Shown here: piece by piece, positions 16,323 through 25,661 of the stretch
Position numbering within the stretch: the stretch's first letter is position 1
Layout of the letters: every line of letters begins with the position of its first letter
Assembly (NCBI GenBank): GCA_910579485.1
Contig: CAJTVO010000006.1
Coordinates: 1 to 48,565, forward strand
Source of the DNA: an uncultured Oscillospiraceae bacterium
GTDB lineage: Bacteria; Bacillota; Clostridia; Oscillospirales; Oscillospiraceae
Direction of reading: 5' to 3'
Length of the DNA stretch: 48,565 nt
The notes under the pieces: generated by a model
The model's database searches: none
What the model saw: the letters and a program-made list of their open reading frames with translations, nothing else
Told to the model about the DNA's origin: nothing
Translations under genes and position numbers: made by a program

Positions 16323-16660
16323 GTGAGAAGTTTCCGTTCCTGCCGGAGGCGGAGGGCGATCAGCTGTGGGCGATGGCGGGTTCGCCGGTGACGCTGATCA
16401 TTGGATATCTGGCGCTGGTGAACGTCTGGGCCTTTGCCCTGATGGGTTTTGACAAGGGCAGAGCGAAGCGGAAGGGCGCGCGGCGCATCCGGGAGCGGAC
16501 GCTGTTCCTCTCCGCCCTGCTGGGCGGCGGACTGGGGGCGTTCCTGGGAATGTGGACGTTCCGGCATAAGACGAAGCACTGGTACTTTGTGGCAGGTATC
16601 CCGCTGATCGCCCTGGCGGAGGCCGCCCTGGGGATATGGCTCTGGTGGATGCTGCGGTAG
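16319..16660 (+). CDS. DUF1294 small membrane protein
   Basis: 113 residues from a GTG that overlaps the thyX stop (GTGA), with GGAGGA eight bases upstream, so it is translationally coupled. Three to four membrane helices are visible. The conserved DUF1294 core is present: ALMGFDKGRAKRKGARRIRE, then LSALLGGGLGAFLGMWTFRHKTKHWYF split across two helices. Function of the family is unknown. Confidence 0.85.
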   Translation: MSEKFPFLPEAEGDQLWAMAGSPVTLIIGYLALVNVWAFALMGFDKGRAKRKGARRIRERTLFLSALLGGGLGAFLGMWTFRHKTKHWYFVAGIPLIALAEAALGIWLWWMLR

Positions 16661-16685
16661 CCCGCAGGAACGGAGGATCGAAAGA

Positions 16686-17417
16686 ATGCGCAACGAATAC
16701 GATAACGAGGTATTTTTCAGCCAGTACGCCGCCATGCCCCGCAGCCGGGACGGCCTGTCCGCCGCCGGAGAGTGGCACCAGCTGAAACCGCTGTTTCCCT
16801 CCCTGGCGGGGAAGAGCGTCCTTGACCTGGGGTGCGGCTACGGCTGGCACTGCAAGTTTTCCGAGGAGCAGGACGCGGCCCGGGTATTGGGGATCGACCT
16901 GAGCGAAAAGATGATCGCGGAAGCCCGGAAGCGGAACGCCGGCCCGAGGATCGAGTACCGGGTCTGCGGTATCGGGGAATACGAGTACCCGGCGGACGCC
17001 TGGGACTGCGTGGTCTCTAATCTGGCGCTGCACTATGTGGAGGATCTGGAGGAGGTTTTCCGGAAAGTGCATCGAACGTTGAAAGGGGACGGCGTGCTCC
17101 TGTTCAACATCGAGCATCCGGTCTTCACATCCGCCGGAGGCCAGGACTGGAGCTACGGAGAGGACGGACAGCCGCAGCACTGGCCGGTAGACCGCTACTT
17201 CGCTCCCGGGAAACGGGAGACCCATTTCCTGGGCTGCGACGTGTTAAAGTACCACCACACGCTGACGCAGATCCTGATGGGCGTATTGCGCATCGGCTTC
17301 GCTTTGGATGCGGTGGAGGAGGCGATGCCGCCGGAGGAAATGATGGATATCCCCGGCATGGAGAATGAGCTGCGCCGTCCCATGATGCTGCTGGTAAAGG
17401 CGCGGGCTGTGAAATAG
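16686..17417 (+). CDS. Class I SAM-dependent methyltransferase
   Basis: 243 residues. Motif I is VLDLGCGYGWHC (45-56), followed by the acidic end of strand 2 in VLGIDLSEKMI and the strand 4 region DCVVSNLALHYVEDL. This is the Methyltransf_11/UbiE-like fold with an N-terminal lid helix. The substrate is not recognisable. ATG start with GGAGG upstream, 25 bases after the DUF1294 gene, probably in the same transcript. Confidence 0.85.
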   Translation: MRNEYDNEVFFSQYAAMPRSRDGLSAAGEWHQLKPLFPSLAGKSVLDLGCGYGWHCKFSEEQDAARVLGIDLSEKMIAEARKRNAGPRIEYRVCGIGEYEYPADAWDCVVSNLALHYVEDLEEVFRKVHRTLKGDGVLLFNIEHPVFTSAGGQDWSYGEDGQPQHWPVDRYFAPGKRETHFLGCDVLKYHHTLTQILMGVLRIGFALDAVEEAMPPEEMMDIPGMENELRRPMMLLVKARAVK

Positions 17418-17508
17418 CACTGATTTATGCGCTGTCCAAGCTGCCTTGGTTCTTATTGGCAAAAAAACGGCTGTAGATGAACACTTCGTAAACAATCTTT
17501 TCTACCCC

Positions 17509-17537
17509 TTGTCAAATTAGGCTTGATGAGATATTAT
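17509..17537 (+). promoter_or_regulatory. Promoter of the cysteine-rich microprotein gene
   Basis: TTGTCA, 17 bases, TATTAT. It is followed within about 10 bases by a perfect palindrome (next entry). Confidence 0.7.
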
Positions 17538-17547
17538 GATAACAAAT

Positions 17548-17561
17548 GCGAGATATCTCGC
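17548..17561. promoter_or_regulatory. 14-bp perfect palindrome, putative operator
   Basis: GCGAGATATCTCGC overlaps the expected transcription start region downstream of the TATTAT box, a position typical of repressor operators. The regulator is not identified in the window. Confidence 0.6.
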
Positions 17562-17581
17562 GCCGCTAAAAGAAAGGAGAT

Positions 17582-17728
17582 ATGAAGATGTCTGCTTACA
17601 GCGAATTCCTGGACAGCATAGTCTGTCCGTCCTGCGGCCATGAGGGTATGCTTCCCGATGGCACAGGCTGGTGCGAATGTCCTAGCTGCGGCTGGGATGG
17701 TCCGATTCCTGGCTCTGGTGATGATTGA
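17582..17728 (+). CDS. 48-residue zinc-ribbon-like microprotein
   Basis: ATG at 17582 preceded by AAAGGAGA; a second in-frame ATG is two codons on. The product has two Cys pairs, C-P-S-C-G-H and C-E-C-P-S-C-G-W, arranged as in small zinc ribbons, and ends in an acidic tail with GSGDD. No signal peptide or membrane helix is seen. The gene has its own promoter, palindrome and a strong terminator. Such tidy regulation argues that it is real and expressed. I do not recognise a family; a metal-binding regulator, chaperone subunit or small RNA-polymerase-associated factor are all possible. Confidence 0.7.
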   Translation: MKMSAYSEFLDSIVCPSCGHEGMLPDGTGWCECPSCGWDGPIPGSGDD

Positions 17729-17751
17729 TTTCTGACTGTATGTGATATGAA

Positions 17752-17789
17752 AGGACCGCCACTCCAAATGGGGTGGCGGTCCTCTTATT
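17752..17789. terminator. Bidirectional terminator
   Basis: AGGACCGCCAC and GTGGCGGTCCT form an 11-bp stem. On the plus strand it is followed by CTTATTAT (microprotein gene); on the minus strand by TTTCATAT (end of the fucI-fucU transcript). Confidence 0.85.
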
Positions 17790-17804
17790 ATATCGCTCGA
17801 TTTG

Positions 17805-18251
17805 TTACTTGATAACGCCCTTCTGCAGGATCAGGTTGGCATACACGCTGGTCTCGCCGGACTGGACCACGCAGTAGCAGGTCCGGGCCTGGCGGTAGAA
17901 CTCGAAGCGCTCATAAGCGCCCATAGCCTTCCCGCCCCGGCCGTCGTACTTGGCGACGATCTTCTCGTACTCATCCCATACGGGGATAGGCAGATCCTTG
18001 TCGCAGTCCATCTTCTCCATGCGCATCACCGGAGTCTCCACATAAGCGTCCAGAGGGATCACCTGCAAAATGGCGTCCAGCAGCTCCGGGATGCCATGGC
18101 CGTCGGCCCGGATGAAGACGGCATTGGCCTCCCGGGCGGTGGACGCGCCGGGATAGTTGCCGTCTCCGATGCAGATGCGGTCGCCGTGGCCCATCTCGCA
18201 GAGGACCTTCAGCAGCTCGGGGGACAGAATAGGGGGAATGTTTTTCAGCAT
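17805..18251 (-). CDS. fucU: FucU/RbsD-family sugar mutarotase
   Basis: 148 residues, the usual size of L-fucose mutarotase. The catalytic His is H22 in EMGHGDRICIGDGNYP, and the C-terminal QSGETSVYANLILQKGV motif is conserved. The family interconverts alpha and beta pyranose (FucU) or pyranose and furanose (RbsD) forms so that the isomerase sees the right anomer. Length and GDGNYPG favour FucU over RbsD. It is the last gene of the minus-strand arm and follows the fucI gene across a 117-base spacer with two stem-loops. Confidence 0.88.
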   Translation of the reverse strand: MLKNIPPILSPELLKVLCEMGHGDRICIGDGNYPGASTAREANAVFIRADGHGIPELLDAILQVIPLDAYVETPVMRMEKMDCDKDLPIPVWDEYEKIVAKYDGRGGKAMGAYERFEFYRQARTCYCVVQSGETSVYANLILQKGVIK

Positions 18252-18277
18252 GACGGCCTCCTAAGATTTCTTTCGTC

Positions 18278-18359
18278 ACCGGGCCTATATCTGCGGTCCG
18301 CAGCAGGCCCGGTCCCGAATTTAAAGTTCTTTTTGATCCTTTTTCTTTCAAGAAAAAGG
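18278..18359 (-). promoter_or_regulatory. Two intercistronic stem-loops between fucI and fucU
   Basis: A long composite hairpin (outer arms ACCGGGCCT/AGGCCCGGT, inner CTGCGG/CCGCAG; 18278-18313) lies next to a nearly loopless stem with arms CCTTTTTCTT/AAGAAAAAGG (18338-18359). They probably shape mRNA decay and relative expression of fucI and fucU rather than stop transcription. Confidence 0.6.
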
Positions 18360-18368
18360 AGGTATGCC

Positions 18369-20180
<1,812 letters not shown>

Positions 20181-20279
20181 GATTACACTCCTCCTGATTT
20201 CTCCTCCGCCCTTGGGCGGTAATGTAACGTTGTGCAGCAAAAGCAGCTTATAAGACGCCTTGCGGCGTAATATACGAAA

Positions 20280-21257
20280 TTACGGCACCAGCCGGCAGGG
20301 GAGCCGGGTCTTCCGGGGCTCGCCGCCGTAGCCCTCCAGGCGCTGGATGAGGTAGGAGGCGGCCGTGCGGCCGATCTCCTCCTCCGGCTGGTGGACCACC
20401 GGCAGGGGCGGTGACATCACCGCGCACACGTCCACGCAGTCGAAGCCGAACACGTCCACGTCCCCGGGGATGCGCAGGCCCCGCTCCCTGGCGGCGGTGA
20501 TGATGCCCATGGTGATGTCGTGGTTGGTGGAAAAGATGGCCGTGGGCGGCGTACCGGCCCCCATCAGCTCCATGAAGCTCTGATAACCGAAGGCGAAGCT
20601 CAGCTCGCCGCTGAACACCAGGCCGCCGTCGTAGAGGATGCCGTTGAGCTCCAAGGCCTGGAGATAGCCCGCCAGACGCTCCTTGGCGGTCTGCACGGAG
20701 TTGGGACCGCCGACCAGGGCGATGCGCCGGTGGCCCCGGTCGATCAGACGGCTGACCGCCAGACAGGCGGAGCGCTTGTTCTCTGACAGCACGATGTCCG
20801 AATCCACGCCGGGGATCATCCGGTCCACCTGGACCACCGGCACGTCCCGGTGGGCGGTAAGCTCCTGAAATTCCTCCGCGGTCAGGTTCTCCGGCACGTA
20901 GATCAGGCCGTCCACCCCGGCGCTGATGAGATAGCCCAGGTAGTCCCGCTCCAGGCCGTGGTCGGCGTAGTAGCAGGACATGAGGGAGTGGTACCCGTGC
21001 TCCCGCAGCACCTTGTCCGAGGCCAGGAACACGCTGCTGAAAAAGGGCGCGGCCAGGGAGGGGAGCAGGATGCCGATGGAGTGGCTCCGCCGGGTCTTGA
21101 GGCTGCGGGCGATGGGATCGACCCGGTAATCCAGCTGGGCGATGGCGGAGCGGATGGACGCCAGATTTTCCCGCCGGACGGAGCCGCCGTTGATATACTT
21201 GGACACGGTGGACGGCGAGACCCCCGCCAGACGCGCCACGTCCTTGATGGTTGCCAT
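20280..21257 (-). CDS. LacI-family transcriptional regulator of the divergent sugar regulon
   Basis: 325 residues. The N-terminal helix-turn-helix and hinge (TIKDVARLAGVSPSTVSKYINGG, split at residue 20) is canonical LacI. The rest is a periplasmic-binding-protein-like effector domain (FSTNHDITMGI, DVFGFDCVDVCAVMSPPL). It is transcribed ahead of fucI and divergently from the importer operon. The same 14-bp near-palindrome lies just downstream of each of the two promoters, so it most likely represses both arms and itself, with the sugar or its phosphate as inducer. ATG start with GGAGG upstream. Confidence 0.9.
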   Translation of the reverse strand: MATIKDVARLAGVSPSTVSKYINGGSVRRENLASIRSAIAQLDYRVDPIARSLKTRRSHSIGILLPSLAAPFFSSVFLASDKVLREHGYHSLMSCYYADHGLERDYLGYLISAGVDGLIYVPENLTAEEFQELTAHRDVPVVQVDRMIPGVDSDIVLSENKRSACLAVSRLIDRGHRRIALVGGPNSVQTAKERLAGYLQALELNGILYDGGLVFSGELSFAFGYQSFMELMGAGTPPTAIFSTNHDITMGIITAARERGLRIPGDVDVFGFDCVDVCAVMSPPLPVVHQPEEEIGRTAASYLIQRLEGYGGEPRKTRLPCRLVP

Positions 21258-21281
21258 GATGGACCTCCTTCCAGGAAGAAA

Positions 21282-21295
21282 GCGAATCGTTTCGC
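21282..21295 (-). promoter_or_regulatory. LacI operator O1
   Basis: Reads GCGAAACGATTCGC on the minus strand, in the 5' leader of the lacI-fucI-fucU transcript downstream of its -10 box. It is identical to O2 read in the direction of the other arm. Confidence 0.75.
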
Positions 21296-21326
21296 GAATA
21301 TTTTGACAATTCCCTATATCACTCCT

Positions 21327-21355
21327 ATCATATAGAAAAACTTTTGTGATGTCAA
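21327..21355 (-). promoter_or_regulatory. Promoter of the lacI-fucI-fucU arm
   Basis: Minus-strand TTGACA, 17 bases, TATGAT: a near-consensus housekeeping promoter, with O1 about 35 bases downstream. Confidence 0.8.
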
Positions 21356-21378
21356 TACAAAAATTTCTGAAAAAGGGC

Positions 21379-21407
21379 TTGATTTTTGTGGAGAAATTGT
21401 TTATAGT
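21379..21407 (+). promoter_or_regulatory. Promoter of the importer-kinase arm
   Basis: Plus-strand TTGATT, 17 bases, TATAGT, with operator O2 about 35 bases downstream. The leader to the first gene is about 240 bases, contains no other gene I can support, and is a plausible site for further control. Confidence 0.65.
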
Positions 21408-21439
21408 TAAAAATAAGCAGACGATTGCGGTCTAAAAAC

Positions 21440-21453
21440 GCGAAACGATTCGC
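21440..21453 (+). promoter_or_regulatory. LacI operator O2
   Basis: GCGAAACGATTCGC on the plus strand, flanked by C and G that extend the inverted arms to CGCGAA/TTCGCG. It is an exact 14-base match to O1, placed symmetrically in the divergent region. Confidence 0.75.
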
Positions 21454-21655
21454 GATGAAAGCCGCTTTTTTGCGGTCTGATTGTGGAAAACGGCATAAGC
21501 CTGATGGAGTTTTTTGTGCAGTCCGCCGAATGGCGCAGGCAGGCGCATCAAAAACCGCCTGGGGCGGGACCGGCTTCGCCCTGCGGGGTTTCCGGTCCCG
21601 ATAGCGGAGGGGCCGCTTGCGTTTCATACTGGGAATTAGAATTGGGAAGGTGAGA

Positions 21656-23161
21656 ATGGGAATGGGCGATACGATCCTGAAAATGAGCGGCATCCAAAAA
21701 TACTTCCCCGGCGTCCACGCGCTGGACGATGCGTACCTGGAGGTGCGCGCCGGAGAAGTGATGGCCCTGGTGGGGGAGAACGGCGCGGGAAAATCCACGC
21801 TGATGAAGATCCTCACCGGGATCTACCCCAAGGACGGGGGGACCATTGAGTACTTCGGCCAGGAGATCGAGATCCATGGTCCCAAGGACGCCCAGGACAA
21901 GGGCATCTGCATCGTGCACCAGGAGCTGAATCTGATGCAGGACCTGACGGTGGCGGAGAACATCTTTATCGGCCGGGAGCCCTCCAAGGGCCCCTTCCTG
22001 GACCAGGCGGCCCAGAACCGGATGACGGAGGAGCTCCTCTCCTCCCTGAACCTGCATATCCCGGCCAGGACCCAGGTCAAGCGCCTGACCGTGGCCAAGC
22101 AGCAGATGGTGGAGATCGCCAAGGCGCTGTCCTACAAGAACACCAAGGTCCTCATCATGGACGAACCTTCCACGGCCCTGACCAACAGCGAGATCGAGGA
22201 CCTCTTCAAGTTCATCCGCCAGCTGAAGGCCACCGGCGTAGGCATCATCTACATATCCCACCGCATGGACGAGCTCAAGCAGATCACCGACCGGATCACC
22301 GTCATGCGGGACGGGCAGTACGTGGACACCGTGGAGACCGCCGGTACCACCATCGACCAGGTGGTGCAGATGATGGTGGGCCGCGTGATCTACGAGGAGC
22401 CCAAGAGCCATTCCAACGTGCCCCCCGGCGCGGAGGTGGTGCTGGAGGCGGAGCACCTGGTGAGCAACGACGTGAAGGACGTGTCCTTCCGGCTGCGCAG
22501 GGGCGAGATCCTGGGCTTCGCGGGCCTCATGGGTGCCGGGCGGACCGAGACCATGCGCCTGCTGTGCGGCGCGGATAAGCTTGACGGAGGTACCATCAAG
22601 GTCCGGGGCCGGGAGGTCAAGATCGCCAGCCCCAAGGACGCGGTCAACGCCGGCATCGGCTATCTCTCCGAGGACCGGAAGCTGTTCGGCCTGTGCCTGG
22701 GGCTGAGCGTGGCGGACAATACGGCGCTGCCCTCCCTGGATATGCTGTCCGGACCCCTGTTCGTGGACGACGGCAGGATCAGCCGGACCACCGGCGAGTA
22801 CGTGGACAAGATCCGCATCAAGACGCCCTCTGTGAAGACCCTGATCCGGAGCCTCTCCGGCGGCAACCAGCAGAAGGTGGTCATCGCCAAATGGCTCCAC
22901 CGGGACTGCGACGTGCTGATCTTCGACGAGCCCACCAAGGGCATCGACGTGGGCGCCAAGAGCGAGATCTACAAGCTGATGAACCAGCTGGCCGGCGAGG
23001 GGAAGAGCATCATCATGATCTCCTCCGAGCTGCCGGAGCTGCTGAGAATGAGCGACCGGGTCGTGGTGATGTGCGAGGGCCGGGTGACCGGAGAGCTGGA
23101 CATCGCCGAGGCGACCCAGGAACGGATCATGACATATGCGACAAGGAGAGAGGTAGGCTGA
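21656..23161 (+). CDS. Sugar ABC transporter ATPase, RbsA/MglA type
   Basis: About 501 residues with two fused nucleotide-binding domains. Domain 1 has Walker A GENGAGKST and Walker B VLIMDEPSTAL. Domain 2 has a degenerate Walker A (GLMGAGRTET), the signature LSGGNQQKV and Walker B VLIFDEPTKGIDVG. This is the standard RbsA architecture of monosaccharide importers. GGAAGGTGAG precedes the chosen ATG; another in-frame ATG lies six bases on. It is the first gene of the plus arm and is followed at once by the permease. Confidence 0.92.
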   Translation: MGMGDTILKMSGIQKYFPGVHALDDAYLEVRAGEVMALVGENGAGKSTLMKILTGIYPKDGGTIEYFGQEIEIHGPKDAQDKGICIVHQELNLMQDLTVAENIFIGREPSKGPFLDQAAQNRMTEELLSSLNLHIPARTQVKRLTVAKQQMVEIAKALSYKNTKVLIMDEPSTALTNSEIEDLFKFIRQLKATGVGIIYISHRMDELKQITDRITVMRDGQYVDTVETAGTTIDQVVQMMVGRVIYEEPKSHSNVPPGAEVVLEAEHLVSNDVKDVSFRLRRGEILGFAGLMGAGRTETMRLLCGADKLDGGTIKVRGREVKIASPKDAVNAGIGYLSEDRKLFGLCLGLSVADNTALPSLDMLSGPLFVDDGRISRTTGEYVDKIRIKTPSVKTLIRSLSGGNQQKVVIAKWLHRDCDVLIFDEPTKGIDVGAKSEIYKLMNQLAGEGKSIIMISSELPELLRMSDRVVVMCEGRVTGELDIAEATQERIMTYATRREVG

Positions 23162-23162
23162 C

Positions 23163-24185
23163 ATGGCAAAATTAGAGACGAGACCCGCCGGCGAGACGCT
23201 GGCCCAGAAGAAACTCGACATCCAGAAGCTCCTGGCGCCCGCGGCGCTGGTGATCCTGTATGTGTTCTTCTCCTTCGCGGGCAATAACTTCTTCACGTTG
23301 GACACCCTCAAGAACATACTGGAATCCAGCTACTACATCGGCTTCATGGCCTTCGGCGTCACCTTCATCATCATCACCGGCGGCATCGACCTGTCCCTGG
23401 GCACGGTGATGATGTGCTCCGCCCTGCTGGGCGCTTACGTGTTCAAGCAACTCCACTGGCCCCTGGTCATCGCCCTGCTGGTGACGGTGGGCGTGGGCAC
23501 CCTGTTCGGCTTCCTCAACGGCATCTTCGTCGCTAAGCTGAAGCTGCCCCCCTTCATTGCCACCCTGGGTACCATGATGATGAGCCAGGGCATCGGCTCC
23601 ATCCTCACCAACGTCCAGTCCCAGACCTGGCCCACCGCTACCGAGCCGGTAGGCGGCTGGTTCAAGAAGGTCTTCATCCGGGCGGACATCTTCGGCATCA
23701 AGGGCTTCCCGGTGGGCGCGCTGTGGATGGCCGGCTTCTTCATCATCGCCATGCTGATCCTGCATAAGACCAAGTTCGGGCGCTACGTGTTCGCCATCGG
23801 CTCCAACGAGGAGGCCGCCCGGCTCAGCGGCGTCAATGTGGACAACTGGAAGGTGGCGGTCTACACTCTCAGCGGCTTTTTCGTGGGCATGGCGGGCATC
23901 ATGTACGCCGCGGCCTACACCACCATCACTCCCGGCACCGGCAACGGCCAGGAGATGAACGGCATCACCGGCGTCGTCATCGGCGGCACCTCCATGGCCG
24001 GCGGCTCCGGTACCATGGTGGGTACCCTCATCGGCGTGTTCATCATGGCCGTGCTGAAAAACGGCCTGTCCGCCTGCAACCTGCAGGCCCCGTGGCAGAC
24101 CTTCTTCACCGGCCTCGTGGTCATCGGCGCGGTGCTGTTGGACATCTACCGAACCAAGGCCGCCAACAAGGTGAAGAAGTCCTGA
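23163..24185 (+). CDS. Sugar ABC transporter permease, RbsC type
   Basis: 340 residues, about ten membrane helices. Family hallmarks are GGIDLSLGTVM, NGIFVAKLKLPPFIATLGTM and the cytoplasmic IGSNEEAARLSGVNVDNWK segment. It forms the membrane channel for a monosaccharide with the adjacent ATPase and binding protein. The ATG lies one base after the ATPase stop, with AAGGAGAG upstream inside that gene, so the two are coupled. Confidence 0.93.
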   Translation: MAKLETRPAGETLAQKKLDIQKLLAPAALVILYVFFSFAGNNFFTLDTLKNILESSYYIGFMAFGVTFIIITGGIDLSLGTVMMCSALLGAYVFKQLHWPLVIALLVTVGVGTLFGFLNGIFVAKLKLPPFIATLGTMMMSQGIGSILTNVQSQTWPTATEPVGGWFKKVFIRADIFGIKGFPVGALWMAGFFIIAMLILHKTKFGRYVFAIGSNEEAARLSGVNVDNWKVAVYTLSGFFVGMAGIMYAAAYTTITPGTGNGQEMNGITGVVIGGTSMAGGSGTMVGTLIGVFIMAVLKNGLSACNLQAPWQTFFTGLVVIGAVLLDIYRTKAANKVKKS

Positions 24186-24383
24186 TCCCGGATCAATTTA
24201 CAGACCGGACGCGGAAAGTTCACCGTTTGGCTTGAATTTCGTCACAATTTTGACACAGATGCACGGTATTCTACCGGCATCGGTGGAGGAGCCGAGGTAC
24301 CCCCGCTCCAAAATCCGTTTTAAGCGCGCGGATACCGCCGTGCTTAAAAATAGTTACAACACAATTACGAGGAGGAACTAAGA
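24186..24383 (+). promoter_or_regulatory. 198-base intercistronic spacer with a stem-loop before the binding-protein gene
   Basis: No gene is present. A hairpin at 24318-24349 has arms TTTTAAGC/GCTTAAAA enclosing a GCGG/CCGC stem. A TTGACA occurs at 24252-24257 but lacks a correctly spaced -10 box. The stem lies about 35 bases before the binding-protein start and probably raises its mRNA stability relative to the upstream genes. Confidence 0.5.
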
Positions 24384-25544
24384 ATGAAGAAGACCAAGAA
24401 GATCCTTGCACTGCTTCTGGCTATGGTCATGGTCCTGGCTCTGGCCGCCTGCGGCGGCGGCGGAGACAAGCCCGCCGGCACGAAGGACCCCGCTCCCAGC
24501 ACCAGCGATCCCGCCCCCAGCACGTCCGATCCCGCTCCCAGCACCGATGGCGAGAGAATGTACATCCCCGTTATGGCGAAGGGCTTCCAGCACCAGTTCT
24601 GGGTGGCCGTTAAGACCGGCGCCGACGCCGCCGCCAAGGATTACGACGTGGACATCTACTTCAACGGCCCCGCTTCCGAGACCGAGATCGACGCCCAGGT
24701 GAACATGGTCAAGGGCGAGATGGCCAAGAACCCCAAGGCCCTGGCGCTGGCCGCCCTGTCCACCGACGCGGTGAAGGAGATCCTGGAGGAGTGCGCCAGC
24801 AAGAACATCCCCGTCATCGGCTTTGACTCCGGCGTGCCCGACGACACCAGCGGCGCCGTGAAGGCCACCGCCGCCACCAGCAACGAGGCCGCCGCCGCTC
24901 TGGCCGCCGAGAAGTTCGGCGAGCACGAGGGCCTGGCCGCCAAGCTGCAGGCCGCTACCTCTGACGCTCCCGTGGTGATCGGCTGCGTGTCTCAGGACGC
25001 CGTCTCCGCCTCCATCGTTGGCCGTACCACCGGCTTCGTGGACAAGATGGTCGAGATCGCTGAGAAGTATCAGCCCGGCAAGGTGGCCGTCGAGGGCCAC
25101 ACCAAGTGGGAGAAGAAGGTGGACAGCCCCGCCGTCATCGTCCGCGTTGAGGTCTCCGCTACCACCGAAGCCACCGCCGTTCAGACCGCCGCCAACGCCC
25201 TGCTGAACATCGACGGCCTGGCCGCCGTGTTCTGCTCCAACGAAGGCGCCGTCACCGGCTTCCTGGCCGCTACCGCCGACGGTTCCGACCTGGCTGAGGG
25301 CGGCAAGTTCGCCGACCTGGTGGTCGCCGGTTTCGATGCCGGTTCCGCTCAGAAGAACGCGGTCCGTCAGGGCTGGTTCTACGGCTCCGTCACCCAGGAC
25401 CCCTATCAGATCGGTTATAAGGCCGTTGAGATGGCCGTCAAGGCCGCCAAGGGCGAGGCCGTTTCCGATGTGGACACCGGCGCTCAGTGGTACGATGCCA
25501 GCAACATCGACGACGAGATGATCGCCCTGCTGGTATACGATTGA
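24384..25544 (+). CDS. Sugar-binding lipoprotein, RbsB type
   Basis: 386 residues. The lipoprotein signal is MKKTKKILALLLAMVMVLALAACGG with lipobox L-A-A-C. A low-complexity linker contains three DPAPST units. A Peripla_BP_4 domain follows (MAKGFQHQFWVAVKTGADAAAK, NIPVIGFDSGVP, VAGFDAGSAQKNAVRQGWFYGSVTQDP). It delivers a monosaccharide to the RbsA/RbsC pair. GAGGAGG precedes the ATG. The codon choice is strongly biased to C/G-ending codons, as expected for an abundant protein. Confidence 0.92.
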   Translation: MKKTKKILALLLAMVMVLALAACGGGGDKPAGTKDPAPSTSDPAPSTSDPAPSTDGERMYIPVMAKGFQHQFWVAVKTGADAAAKDYDVDIYFNGPASETEIDAQVNMVKGEMAKNPKALALAALSTDAVKEILEECASKNIPVIGFDSGVPDDTSGAVKATAATSNEAAAALAAEKFGEHEGLAAKLQAATSDAPVVIGCVSQDAVSASIVGRTTGFVDKMVEIAEKYQPGKVAVEGHTKWEKKVDSPAVIVRVEVSATTEATAVQTAANALLNIDGLAAVFCSNEGAVTGFLAATADGSDLAEGGKFADLVVAGFDAGSAQKNAVRQGWFYGSVTQDPYQIGYKAVEMAVKAAKGEAVSDVDTGAQWYDASNIDDEMIALLVYD

Positions 25545-25582
25545 TCGATCGAACAATATCCAAAACTTCTGCGGCTAAACAA

Positions 25583-25616
25583 GGCCGGCGCCGCGTATGC
25601 GGCGCCGGCCGTTTTT
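25583..25616 (+). terminator. Strong intrinsic terminator after the binding-protein gene
   Basis: GGCCGGCGCCGC and GCGGCGCCGGCC form a perfect 12-bp stem with a GTAT loop, followed by GTTTTT. Kinase and later genes downstream therefore depend on read-through or on a promoter I could not identify in the 45 bases that follow. Confidence 0.85.
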
Positions 25617-25661
25617 CACGAGGCGCTGTATGGACCATAACAGCAGAGATGGGGAGGACGT

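Noticed and set aside
24252..24275. Separate promoter (TTGACA) for the sugar-binding-protein gene
   Set aside because: The nearest -10-like box (TATTCT) is only 11 bases away and no box sits at 16-18 bases.
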